NCBI GenBank assembly: GCA_000435475.1
Contig: FR896060.1
Location: 17,176-24,706 of the forward strand
Origin: Cryptobacterium sp. CAG:338
GTDB lineage: Bacteria; Actinomycetota; Coriobacteriia; Coriobacteriales; Eggerthellaceae
Direction of reading: 5' to 3'
DNA: 7,531 nucleotides
The notes under the pieces were generated by a model. The model saw nothing but the letters and a program-made list of their open reading frames with translations. It ran no database searches and was not told the DNA's origin. Below, one piece after another: positions 1-5,320 of this stretch. Within the stretch, counting starts at the first letter, position 1. Each line of letters opens with the position of its first letter. A program made the translations under genes and the position numbers.

Positions 1-2
1 CG

Positions 3-215
3 CCCGCCCAGCCACAGGCGACCGCTCAGCCCCAGCAGCCAGCTCAACCACAGGCTGCACCGCAACCACAGCAAACAAATCAGGGATTTTCTCAACCCCA
101 ATCTCAGTTCCAACCACAACCGCAGCCACAGCCCCAACCTCAGGGATATGGTCAGGCACAAGGCTATGGACAGGCTCCTCAACAGCCAGGGCAGGGTTAC
201 TCTCAAACTCAGAGT
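3..215 (+). repeat. Low-complexity Pro/Gln/Gly/Tyr coding repeat
   Basis: The DNA is a degenerate CAG/CCA/CAA repeat. It encodes alternating Gln and Pro, most regular at 111-143, followed by two copies of GYGQA at about 144-176. Codons vary within the repeat (CAG and CAA, CCA, CCG, CCC and CCT), so it is kept as protein low complexity and is not a recent exact microsatellite expansion. Such regions are usually disordered. Confidence 0.75.
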
Positions 216-445
216 GCGTCCACTGATGACACCTTGCGTCTCATCGCCTTTATTCTTGCTGTTATTTCTACGGTTTCAGTATGCTGGGCAATTATTCCGC
301 TTGCTTGGATGATTCCTATGACAGTTCATTGTTGGGGTATTTACAAGAGGACTAAACCAAATACGACGGCATTTGGTGTTTGCACGCTCATTTCCTTAAC
401 TTAATTGGTGGTATTTTGCTTTTGGTGTCCACGCGAGAACGCTAA
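3..445 (+). pseudogene. Pro/Gln-rich small membrane protein, 5' end outside window, C-terminus frameshifted
   Basis: The frame is open from position 3 and starts upstream of the window. As sequenced it stops at TAA 402-404 after 133 visible residues. Residues 1-70 are almost only Pro, Gln, Ala, Gly and Tyr, including a (Gln-Pro) run at 37-47 and a repeated GYGQA at about 48-58. A hydrophobic segment follows at about 80-108 (LIAFILAVIS through WMIPMTV), then a short basic stretch (YKRTKPNTT) and the start of a second hydrophobic segment. If one T is restored in the run at 391-393, the reading continues as LIFLNLIGGILLLVSTRER and stops at 443-445. This completes a plausible second membrane helix with a charged end, which is why I extend the feature to 445. 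The likely form is a cytoplasmic disordered Pro/Gln region with a two-helix membrane anchor. Function unknown. The shift may be a real mutation or a homopolymer sequencing error. Confidence 0.6.
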
Positions 446-473
446 GTAAACTATTTGGCGTAGATCTTTTTTT
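439..473 (+). terminator. Hairpin with T7 tract, probable terminator of the upstream gene
   Basis: Positions 439-448 pair with 452-461: ten base pairs, two of them G-U, around a three-base AAC loop. Five bases (AGATC) separate the stem from a run of seven T at 467-473. The stem includes the TAA (443-445) that ends the frame-restored upstream gene, as is common for intrinsic terminators. The offset of the T tract from the stem lowers the confidence. If it works, argH needs its own promoter or depends on readthrough, and I see no convincing promoter between 474 and 505. Confidence 0.5.
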
Positions 474-501
474 GATCAGCAACACAGGAATAATCGAGAA
501 C

Positions 502-507
502 GAAAGG
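502..507 (+). promoter_or_regulatory. Ribosome binding site of argH
   Basis: GAAAGG lies ten bases before the ATG at 518. It supports this start, which also gives the usual ArgH N-terminus (MALWSGRF). Confidence 0.6.
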
Positions 508-517
508 TAGTTTTCAT

Positions 518-1909
518 ATGGCGCTATGGTCAGGACGTTTTGAAAAAGGAGTAAGTGAGTTCACTCAAGAATTTGGTGCATCGTTGCCTGTTGATAAGGC
601 AATGTATCATCAAGATATTGCGGGCTCGCGCGCTCATGCACGCATGCTGGCAGCGCAGGGTGTTATTTCTCAAGAAGATGCCGATGCTATCGTGGCAGGT
701 CTTTCCGATATCGAAAAAACCATCGAAGAAGGAAATTTCGTTTTCGATATTAATGACGAAGATATTCATATGTCGATCGAGAAAGTACTTACTCAAAACA
801 TCGGAGATGCAGGTGCTCGTCTTCATACGGGCCGTTCTCGTAATGACCAGGTCATTACCGACACTCGTCTTTATGCAAAAATGCTCGCAGAAGATTTGAT
901 GCACGATGTAAACTCTTTGCGTCAAGCGCTTATTAAGGCTGCCAAGGACAATATGGGCACCATTTTGCCAGGATACACTCACATGCAGCATGCTCAGCCT
1001 GTTTTGCTGTCGCACCATTTTATGGCGTATTTTTGGATGTTTTCGCGTGATTTTGCTCGTCTTAAGCAAGCATACGATGCGGCAAATGCAAACCCACTTG
1101 GATCTGCTGCTTTGGCAGGTACTACCTATCCTCTCGATCGCGCCAAAACTACCGAGGAGTTGGGCTTTGCTACTATGATTCCAAATTCTTTGGATGCGGT
1201 GTCCGATCGTGACTTCTTGCTTGATCTTGATTACGCTTGCTCAGTGGCGATGATTCATCTTTCTCGTCTTTCTGAAGAAATAATTCTTTGGTCCACTTCC
1301 GAATTTGGGTTCATCACGCTAGCCGACGAATACTCTACTGGCTCTTCGATTATGCCCCAGAAGAAAAATCCCGACTTTGCCGAGCTGATTCGCGGAAAAT
1401 CGGGCCGTGTAGTAGGTGATTTGATGGCATTGCTTACCACCATGAAAAGCTTGCCTTTAGCCTACAACAAAGACCTGCAAGAAGACAAAGAGGGCGTTAT
1501 GGATGCCTGCAAGACCCTGCATGATTGTTTGGTTTGCATGGAAGGCATGATTTCAACTATGAAAATCAATGCTGATGCAATGCGTACGCAGTCTAAGAAG
1601 GGCTATTTGGCGGCAACTGACGTTGCGGACTATCTTGCAAAGAAGGGCTTGCCATTCAGAAAGGCTCACGAAATCGTAGGACATTTGGTTTTGCTTTGCG
1701 ACAAGCGCGGATGCGATCTTGATGATTTAACCTTAGAAGATTTTAAATCGGCATCCGATTTGTTCGAAGCAGATATCACGGGGGCACTCGATTTGGAATC
1801 GATCGTTGCTGCTCGCACAACCTATGGGGGAACAGGTAATTCTGTGGTTGCAGAGCAGATCGAACTTGGAGCGCAAAAACTTGCCAGCGATGAAGCACTT
1901 TTGAAGTAA
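518..1909 (+). CDS. argH: Argininosuccinate lyase
   Basis: This cytoplasmic enzyme splits argininosuccinate into arginine and fumarate, the last step of arginine biosynthesis. The 463 residues match the usual ASL length (about 460). It belongs to the fumarase/aspartase superfamily, whose active sites form in a homotetramer. Visible motifs: the N-terminal LWSGRF segment; HTGRSRNDQ at 103-111; GYTHMQHAQP at 152-161, whose His155 corresponds to the conserved substrate-binding or catalytic His; and the superfamily signature GSSIMPQKKNPD at 275-286, the mobile loop carrying the catalytic Ser (276/277). All key residues are present and the frame is intact. The start is supported by GAAAGG at 502-507. 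Neither argG nor another arginine gene lies within the window, so the gene appears to stand alone on this side. I saw no clear ARG-box palindrome upstream. Very sure of the family. Confidence 0.97.
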   Translation: MALWSGRFEKGVSEFTQEFGASLPVDKAMYHQDIAGSRAHARMLAAQGVISQEDADAIVAGLSDIEKTIEEGNFVFDINDEDIHMSIEKVLTQNIGDAGARLHTGRSRNDQVITDTRLYAKMLAEDLMHDVNSLRQALIKAAKDNMGTILPGYTHMQHAQPVLLSHHFMAYFWMFSRDFARLKQAYDAANANPLGSAALAGTTYPLDRAKTTEELGFATMIPNSLDAVSDRDFLLDLDYACSVAMIHLSRLSEEIILWSTSEFGFITLADEYSTGSSIMPQKKNPDFAELIRGKSGRVVGDLMALLTTMKSLPLAYNKDLQEDKEGVMDACKTLHDCLVCMEGMISTMKINADAMRTQSKKGYLAATDVADYLAKKGLPFRKAHEIVGHLVLLCDKRGCDLDDLTLEDFKSASDLFEADITGALDLESIVAARTTYGGTGNSVVAEQIELGAQKLASDEALLK

Positions 1910-1928
1910 TCGCAAGACAGTGTTTCAA

Positions 1929-1968
1929 AACCAACAATTTCTTATTGTTTGTTAGTTTTATTATCTTT
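1929..1968 (+). terminator. Weak AT-rich hairpin with T-rich tail, possible argH terminator
   Basis: Positions 1929-1938 pair with 1944-1953, nine of ten pairs, around a five-base loop. A T-rich stretch (AGTTTTATTATCTTT) follows. It starts about 20 bases after the argH stop, a typical place, but the stem has only two G-C pairs, so the call is tentative. Confidence 0.35.
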
Positions 1969-1977
1969 CGGAATGAA

Positions 1978-2017
1978 TTTTGCCCGATTTTGAGCGCGCT
2001 CTCAGAATCGGGCAAAA
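1978..2017. repeat. Long palindromic hairpin without U tail between argH and the PBP gene
   Basis: TTTTGCCCGATT (1978-1989) is perfectly repeated in inverse at 2006-2017. Pairing continues inward through 1990-1994 with 2001-2005, including one G-U, leaving a six-base loop. The stem is thus about 17 pairs. Both arms begin with T4 and end with A4, so neither strand places a U tract after the stem and it is not a standard intrinsic terminator. It could be an operator, an mRNA-end stabilising hairpin or a dispersed palindromic element. No second copy was noticed in this window. Confidence 0.6.
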
Positions 2018-2082
2018 ATATTGGTGAAGAAGTGAAGTTCGTTTGTTCCCTAAGTGGAAACCAACTTTGTGCGTTGGGTAGT

Positions 2083-2113
2083 TTGGGATAGAACCGAAGG
2101 AGCGTGTTAAAAT
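2083..2113 (+). promoter_or_regulatory. Possible promoter of the PBP gene
   Basis: TTGGGA at 2083-2088 (four of six matches to the -35 consensus) and TAAAAT at 2108-2113 (five of six matches to the -10 consensus) are spaced by 19 bases, slightly long. Transcription would begin near 2120, giving a leader of about 20 bases. The -10 is the more convincing half. Confidence 0.4.
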
Positions 2114-2130
2114 ACTCTGAACTGTAGTTT

Positions 2131-2136
2131 GGAGGT
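2131..2136 (+). promoter_or_regulatory. Strong, closely spaced ribosome binding site of the PBP gene
   Basis: GGAGGT is a full Shine-Dalgarno core, only three to four bases before the ATG at 2140, which is shorter than usual. No alternative in-frame start lies nearby downstream, so the ATG at 2140 is kept. Confidence 0.65.
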
Positions 2137-2139
2137 AGT

Positions 2140-4290
2140 ATGGTTTCACGAGCAAGAAGGTCTCGGTATGCGGCTCGCAAAGAGCGTGCCGGATTCCGCT
2201 TGGGAATCGTTGGTATAGTAATCGCGGCAATTTTAGGCATTGGGTGTTTGGGAACCCTTGGTGTCTGCTTTGCATGGTTGCAAGATTTGCCAGATTACAC
2301 TGATGCGTCTGCATATAATGTTGCGGAAAAAACCAAGGTGTATGCGAGTGACGGAACGACGTTGCTTGCTGAATTGTATTTGGAAAACCGCGATCCAATT
2401 GAACTGTCCGAAATGGGTGATTATGTAACTAAGGGTACGGTTGCTACTGAGGACGAACGCTTCTACGAGCACAATGGTGTTGACCTGTGGGGTATTCTTC
2501 GTGCGGTGTGGGTAAATGTAACGGGCACTGGTCATGAAGGTGCTTCGACAATTACGCAGCAGTTCGTACGAAACACTATTCTTTCGGATGAAATGCAAGA
2601 GTCTACCTTGAAGCGTAAAGTTCGCGAGGCATATATCGCAATTCAGCTTGAACAGATGTATTCAAAAGACGAAATTCTTCAGATGTATTTGAATACAATC
2701 AACTACGGTCAAGGTGCGTATGGCATTCAGGCTGCTGCAGAGTTGTATTTTTCTAAGAATGCTAAGGATTTAACTATCGCAGAAGCAGCAACGCTTATTG
2801 GAATTCCTCAGGCACCTACTTACAACAACCCAATCGATAACCCTGACAATTGTCTCGAGCGTCGTAATTTAGTTCTTGACCGTATGCTGACAAACGGGGT
2901 TATTACTCAAGAAGAACATGATGCTGCACAGGCGGAGCCTATTTCGCTCAATGTAACCATGAGCGATTCAAATGACGGCCTGTATCAGTATAAATATTTC
3001 ACGAGCTATGTGCGTGATACCTTACTGGAAGACTATTCGAGCGATGAAGTGTTCAAGGGTGGTTTGACCGTTATTACCACCTTGGATGTAAACACCCAAA
3101 ATGCTGCTGAGCAGGCTGCAGATGCTAAGCTCTCAGGCTTGTCGGATAATTTAGAGCTTGCTATGGTGGCGGTCGACCCTGATACAGGCTTCATTAAAGC
3201 GATGGTTGGTGGTCGCGATTACGATACGGACGAATACAACCTTGCAACGCAGGCAAAGCGTCAGCCTGGTTCGTCGTTCAAGACCTTTACCTTGCTGGCA
3301 GCCTTAAACGATGGTGTTTCGCCTCAGACAAACTTGAACTGTACATCCCATGTCAACATTGATGGCTGGGAAGTTGAGAACTACGGTGGTTCAGATTACG
3401 GTACGCGTTCTATTGCGAGTGCGTTTGCAGTATCTTCGAATACAGGTTTTGCGGAGTTGTGTACCGAAATCGGTCCTTCTAAGGTAGCGGAAATGGCAAA
3501 TACCTGCGGAATTGAGCAGGAATTGCAGGCGTATCCTTCCATTACGCTGGGTGCTCAGGAAGTAACGGTACGCGAAATGGCGCAGGCTTATGCAACTATT
3601 GCAAACGGCGGAACAAAACGTGAAGCGGTTTGCATTCAAAGCATTACGGATGCTTCCGGAAATACTATCTTTACCGCAGATACTACGGGTGAAAAAGTAT
3701 TGGATACTTCTTTAACTCAGGCTGCAACTGAAGTTATGGAAGGGGTTATTACTAACGGCACTGGTCGTTCTGCTGCGATTTCGAATGGTCAGCCTGCTGC
3801 AGGTAAGACGGGTACTTCTGAAAATTGGCGCGACAAGTGGTTCTGCGGAATCACCCCTCAAATGTCAGTTGCTATTTGGATTGGTGGACGCGAAGAAGTC
3901 CAGATGCCTTCTTATGTTGCTGCCGATGATGTTTTCGGCGATTTTATGAGCACTATTCTCGAGGGCCAGCCCATTGAGCAATTCCCTACAAGTGACGAAG
4001 AGCTTGAATACACCACAACCGACTTTGGTCATGGTGAAGGGGCGACAGGCGAGGCTCCTGAACATGAAGGCGATACCGTCCAAACTCCTGACGAGGAAAC
4101 AACAACCGATACTCCGTCGGATAGTGGAACCACTCCAGGCGATGGAACCAATACTGGCGGCGGCAACACCGGTGGTGGTGATACTGGCGGCGGTGGCGAC
4201 ACGCCTACAGAACCTGAAGATCCAGATCCTGAAGAGCCAGAACAACCACCTGTAGAGTCTCAGTCCTACTACGTTAGAAGAGTTGCATAG
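2140..4290 (+). CDS. Class A penicillin-binding protein (PBP1A-type, glycosyltransferase plus transpeptidase)
   Basis: This bifunctional enzyme polymerises lipid II into glycan strands and cross-links the stem peptides outside the membrane. Its 716 residues show, in order: a short basic cytoplasmic start (1-20); one membrane anchor (about 21-46); a GT51 domain with the EDERFYEH motif at 104-111 (catalytic Glu104), GASTITQQ at 134-141, Glu163 in the KRKVREA motif, and the YLNTINYGQGAYG region at 183-195; then a penicillin-binding transpeptidase domain with SSFK (Ser378 nucleophile, Lys381), SSN at 432-434 and KTGT at 556-559. All catalytic residues are intact. From about residue 617 a low-complexity tail rich in Glu, Asp, Thr, Pro and Gly runs to the end and closes with the basic SYYVRRVA. 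Such tails are common in Gram-positive class A PBPs and probably lie in the wall. Surrounding gaps suggest single-gene transcription. Symbols such as ponA or mrcA would fit, but orthology was not tested. Confidence 0.96.
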   Translation: MVSRARRSRYAARKERAGFRLGIVGIVIAAILGIGCLGTLGVCFAWLQDLPDYTDASAYNVAEKTKVYASDGTTLLAELYLENRDPIELSEMGDYVTKGTVATEDERFYEHNGVDLWGILRAVWVNVTGTGHEGASTITQQFVRNTILSDEMQESTLKRKVREAYIAIQLEQMYSKDEILQMYLNTINYGQGAYGIQAAAELYFSKNAKDLTIAEAATLIGIPQAPTYNNPIDNPDNCLERRNLVLDRMLTNGVITQEEHDAAQAEPISLNVTMSDSNDGLYQYKYFTSYVRDTLLEDYSSDEVFKGGLTVITTLDVNTQNAAEQAADAKLSGLSDNLELAMVAVDPDTGFIKAMVGGRDYDTDEYNLATQAKRQPGSSFKTFTLLAALNDGVSPQTNLNCTSHVNIDGWEVENYGGSDYGTRSIASAFAVSSNTGFAELCTEIGPSKVAEMANTCGIEQELQAYPSITLGAQEVTVREMAQAYATIANGGTKREAVCIQSITDASGNTIFTADTTGEKVLDTSLTQAATEVMEGVITNGTGRSAAISNGQPAAGKTGTSENWRDKWFCGITPQMSVAIWIGGREEVQMPSYVAADDVFGDFMSTILEGQPIEQFPTSDEELEYTTTDFGHGEGATGEAPEHEGDTVQTPDEETTTDTPSDSGTTPGDGTNTGGGNTGGGDTGGGGDTPTEPEDPDPEEPEQPPVESQSYYVRRVA
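4150..4203 (+). repeat. (Asn/Asp)-Thr-Gly-Gly-Gly tandem repeat in the PBP tail
   Basis: Residues 671-688 of the PBP read as three units of (N/D)TGGG, the last with an extra Gly, followed by Asp-Thr. At the DNA level this is an imperfect 15-base tandem repeat rich in GGN codons. It sits between an acidic Thr-rich stretch and a Pro/Glu stretch and probably acts as a flexible linker. Length variation between strains is likely. Confidence 0.7.
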
Positions 4291-4563
4291 GTTTAAAACG
4301 GTTGAGGGTTGCTGCAGTTCGCCACCACCCCTTTCTTTGTTAGGCCTTTAACTCAATTGAGGGTATAAAGCGTTTAAAAGTTTGGGAGACAAAGGAAGTT
4401 CTGAAATTACCTTTTGTACGCGAGTAGTTTGGTAATGCTTGTTTGCATTGTGGGTGTTTTCCAACAATGTGCCTACAAGCTCTGTTGTTCCTGTAAGATA
4501 TGGGATACTGTCTCATAGATTTTAAAAGCCCTGAAAAGGCCTTTAGAACTTTTGCATGGTAGA

Positions 4564-4590
4564 GCTTGCATTTTGTAAGCTTTATTTGTT
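4564..4590 (+). terminator. Short hairpin with T-rich tail, weak terminator candidate
   Basis: GCTTGC (4564-4569) pairs with GTAAGC (4575-4580), six pairs including one G-U, around an ATTTT loop. TTTATTTGTT follows directly. The stem is short, and the element lies far (about 270 bases) from the PBP stop. It could end a small RNA or a long PBP 3' leader. Confidence 0.25.
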
Positions 4591-4640
4591 GAACAGACAG
4601 CCTTGTCTGGCAACCTAAACACTTTGTTCAAGCGTTTTTT
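4589..4640 (+). promoter_or_regulatory. Nested hairpin plus T6 in the lipoprotein leader, possible attenuator or terminator
   Basis: TTGAACA (4589-4595) is perfectly inverted at 4625-4631 (TGTTCAA). Inside lies a second small hairpin, CAGACA (4594-4599) with TGTCTG (4604-4609), which overlaps the outer arm by two bases, so the two compete at their edge. GCG and then six T (4635-4640) follow the outer arm. This stem-then-T layout lies just before the ribosome binding site of the next gene. It is either a terminator of the preceding transcript or a leader attenuator. No known riboswitch class was recognised. Confidence 0.35.
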
Positions 4641-4648
4641 GACGTTCG

Positions 4649-4654
4649 AAAGGA
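4649..4654 (+). promoter_or_regulatory. Ribosome binding site of the lipoprotein gene
   Basis: AAAGGA lies four bases before the ATG at 4659. The start it supports gives a well-formed lipoprotein signal peptide. Confidence 0.55.
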
Positions 4655-4658
4655 TTAT

Positions 4659-5147
4659 ATGAAAACGAAAGCACGTATTATTTTGGCCGCAATGCTCTGC
4701 GTGGCATGTCTTGCTGCGCTGGTAGGTTGTTCTGGCAACAATGCCGAACAAGATGCGCAAACGCAGAATCGTCAATATATGTCTTCGGTAAACACCATTA
4801 TGGATACGCTTAATACCAATATGGAAGAATTTGCCACCGCCGTTAAAGATGGTGAAGTGGTTTCTCTCGATGCCCAATTAGAAGCAGTCAATAAATGCGT
4901 TGACGATCTTAATGCGCTTACGCCACCAGAAGCTATGACCGATATTCACAAGTCTTATGTAACGGGCGCTACAGAAATGCAGACTGCTCTTGCAGCTTAT
5001 GTGCAGCTATATGAGGATGTGAGAGCTCCTGCTAGTGGCTCTTTTGACTATAGTACTTACGACTCTCGCCTTGCGGAGATCCAATCGCACTACGATGCAG
5101 GAATTGCCGCATTTCAGGATGCAGATAGCAAGGCCCAATCTGCCTAA
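4659..5147 (+). CDS. Small lipoprotein of unknown function
   Basis: The 162-residue product starts with a type II signal peptide: basic MKTKAR, a hydrophobic core at about 7-20, and the lipobox LVGC at 21-24. Lipidation at Cys24, export through Sec and anchoring on the outer face of the membrane are therefore expected. The mature part, about 139 residues, begins with a short polar linker (SGNNAEQ) and then looks mainly helical. Heptad-like hydrophobic spacing runs through about 37-120 (SVNTIMDTLNTNMEEF, AQLEAVNKCVDDLNAL, then MTDIHKSYVTGATEMQTALAAY), with a Pro-Pro turn after LT at about 88-91. One further Cys occurs in the mature chain. I do not recognise a named family. It resembles in style small helical lipoproteins annotated only as hypothetical. 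It stands alone between a structured leader and a terminator. The coding call is strong; the function is open. Confidence 0.85.
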   Translation: MKTKARIILAAMLCVACLAALVGCSGNNAEQDAQTQNRQYMSSVNTIMDTLNTNMEEFATAVKDGEVVSLDAQLEAVNKCVDDLNALTPPEAMTDIHKSYVTGATEMQTALAAYVQLYEDVRAPASGSFDYSTYDSRLAEIQSHYDAGIAAFQDADSKAQSA

Positions 5148-5160
5148 AATGTCTCTTTAA

Positions 5161-5207
5161 AACACGATTTAATAAGCGGCCATCATCTGGATGGTCGTTT
5201 TCGTGTT
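5161..5207 (+). terminator. Terminator hairpin after the lipoprotein gene
   Basis: The core stem pairs 5177-5184 with 5190-5197 (eight pairs, one G-U) around a five-base loop and is followed by TTTT at 5198-5201. A second, outer stem, AACACGA (5161-5167) with TCGTGTT (5201-5207), is perfect over seven pairs and encloses it across an uneven internal loop. The core begins 30 bases after the stop codon. The T tract is short, and part of it would pair in the outer stem, so the two folds may compete. Confidence 0.55.
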
Positions 5208-5219
5208 AAAAGGGAATCA

Positions 5220-5248
5220 TTGATTAATAGTTTGTTCAAAGATAATCA
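5220..5248 (+). promoter_or_regulatory. Dyad element overlapping a possible promoter of the U32 gene
   Basis: TGATTA (5221-5226) is perfectly inverted at 5243-5248 (TAATCA). A smaller inner dyad, TTTG (5231-5234) with CAAA (5237-5240), lies one base off the same centre. The element overlaps TTGATT (5220-5225) and GATAAT (5241-5246), which resemble -35 and -10 boxes but are only 15 bases apart. It may be an operator, a promoter, both or neither. Confidence 0.3.
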
Positions 5249-5264
5249 CAGAGACTCAAAAGGA

Positions 5265-5294
5265 TATGATCTTTACAATATCTGAAAGATCATA
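5265..5294. promoter_or_regulatory. Perfect 10-bp inverted repeat upstream of the U32 gene, candidate operator or leader hairpin
   Basis: TATGATCTTT (5265-5274) is perfectly inverted at 5285-5294 across a ten-base spacer. The arm centres are 20 bases apart, about two helical turns, which suits a dimeric regulator. Both TATGAT (5265-5270) and TACAAT (5274-5279) within it resemble -10 boxes, but neither has a good -35. As RNA it would form a ten-pair stem ending 13 bases before the ribosome binding site. No T tract follows, so it is not a terminator. Confidence 0.5.
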
Positions 5295-5307
5295 GTAATA
5301 ATTTGAT

Positions 5308-5313
5308 AGAGGA
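5308..5313 (+). promoter_or_regulatory. Ribosome binding site selecting the GTG start of the U32 gene
   Basis: AGAGGA lies seven bases before GTG at 5321. The next in-frame ATG is codon 21 (after ELLAPAGN), inside the conserved core of the U32 domain, so the GTG start is preferred. Confidence 0.65.
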
Positions 5314-5320
5314 CACATCA

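Larger units (their letters stand above)
4291..4658. other. 368-base intergenic region with several inverted repeats, no convincing gene
   Basis: No tRNA, rRNA or known riboswitch core was recognised, and open frames here are short or shadows. Inverted repeats seen: ATTACC 4406-4411 with GGTAAT 4431-4436, enclosing TAC-GCGA-GTA, a possible GNRA-capped mini-hairpin; CATTGT 4446-4451 with ACAATG 4464-4469; TATGGGA 4499-4505 with TCTCATA 4511-4517 (one G-U), followed by GATTTT; GCTTGC 4564-4569 with GTAAGC 4575-4580 (one G-U), followed by a T-rich TTTATTTGTT; and the nested element at 4589-4640. The PBP terminator should lie here, but I cannot choose one with confidence. A small RNA is possible but unproven. 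Confidence 0.5.

Noticed and set aside
555..899. Alternative plus-frame open frame of 114 codons inside argH
   Set aside because: Entirely inside argH in another frame, with no plausible start signal and no domain.
1776..2398. Overlapping minus-strand open frames of 145-154 codons across the argH-PBP gap
   Set aside because: They are mostly antisense to argH and the PBP gene, cross the palindrome and promoter region, and their products have no recognisable domain or sensible composition.
4352..4361. Perfect 10-bp palindrome CTCAATTGAG after the PBP gene
   Set aside because: Short, has no loop for a useful hairpin and no extension of symmetry on either side; expected by chance in a gap of this length.
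4435..4518. 27-codon Cys-rich small open frame (MLVCIVGVFQQCAYKLCC...)
   Set aside because: No Shine-Dalgarno sequence precedes the ATG, and the frame overlaps two inverted repeats. Cys richness alone in so short a frame is not enough.
4589..4658. Resemblance of CTGGCAACC to the SAM (S-box) riboswitch GGCAACC segment
   Set aside because: Only a short match. The other conserved S-box stems and the expected methionine or SAM-related downstream gene are absent.
4473..4877. Minus-strand open frame of 134 codons covering part of the gap before the lipoprotein gene
   Set aside because: More than half lies antisense to the lipoprotein coding region, the product has no domain or signal I recognise, and no good ribosome binding site was seen.
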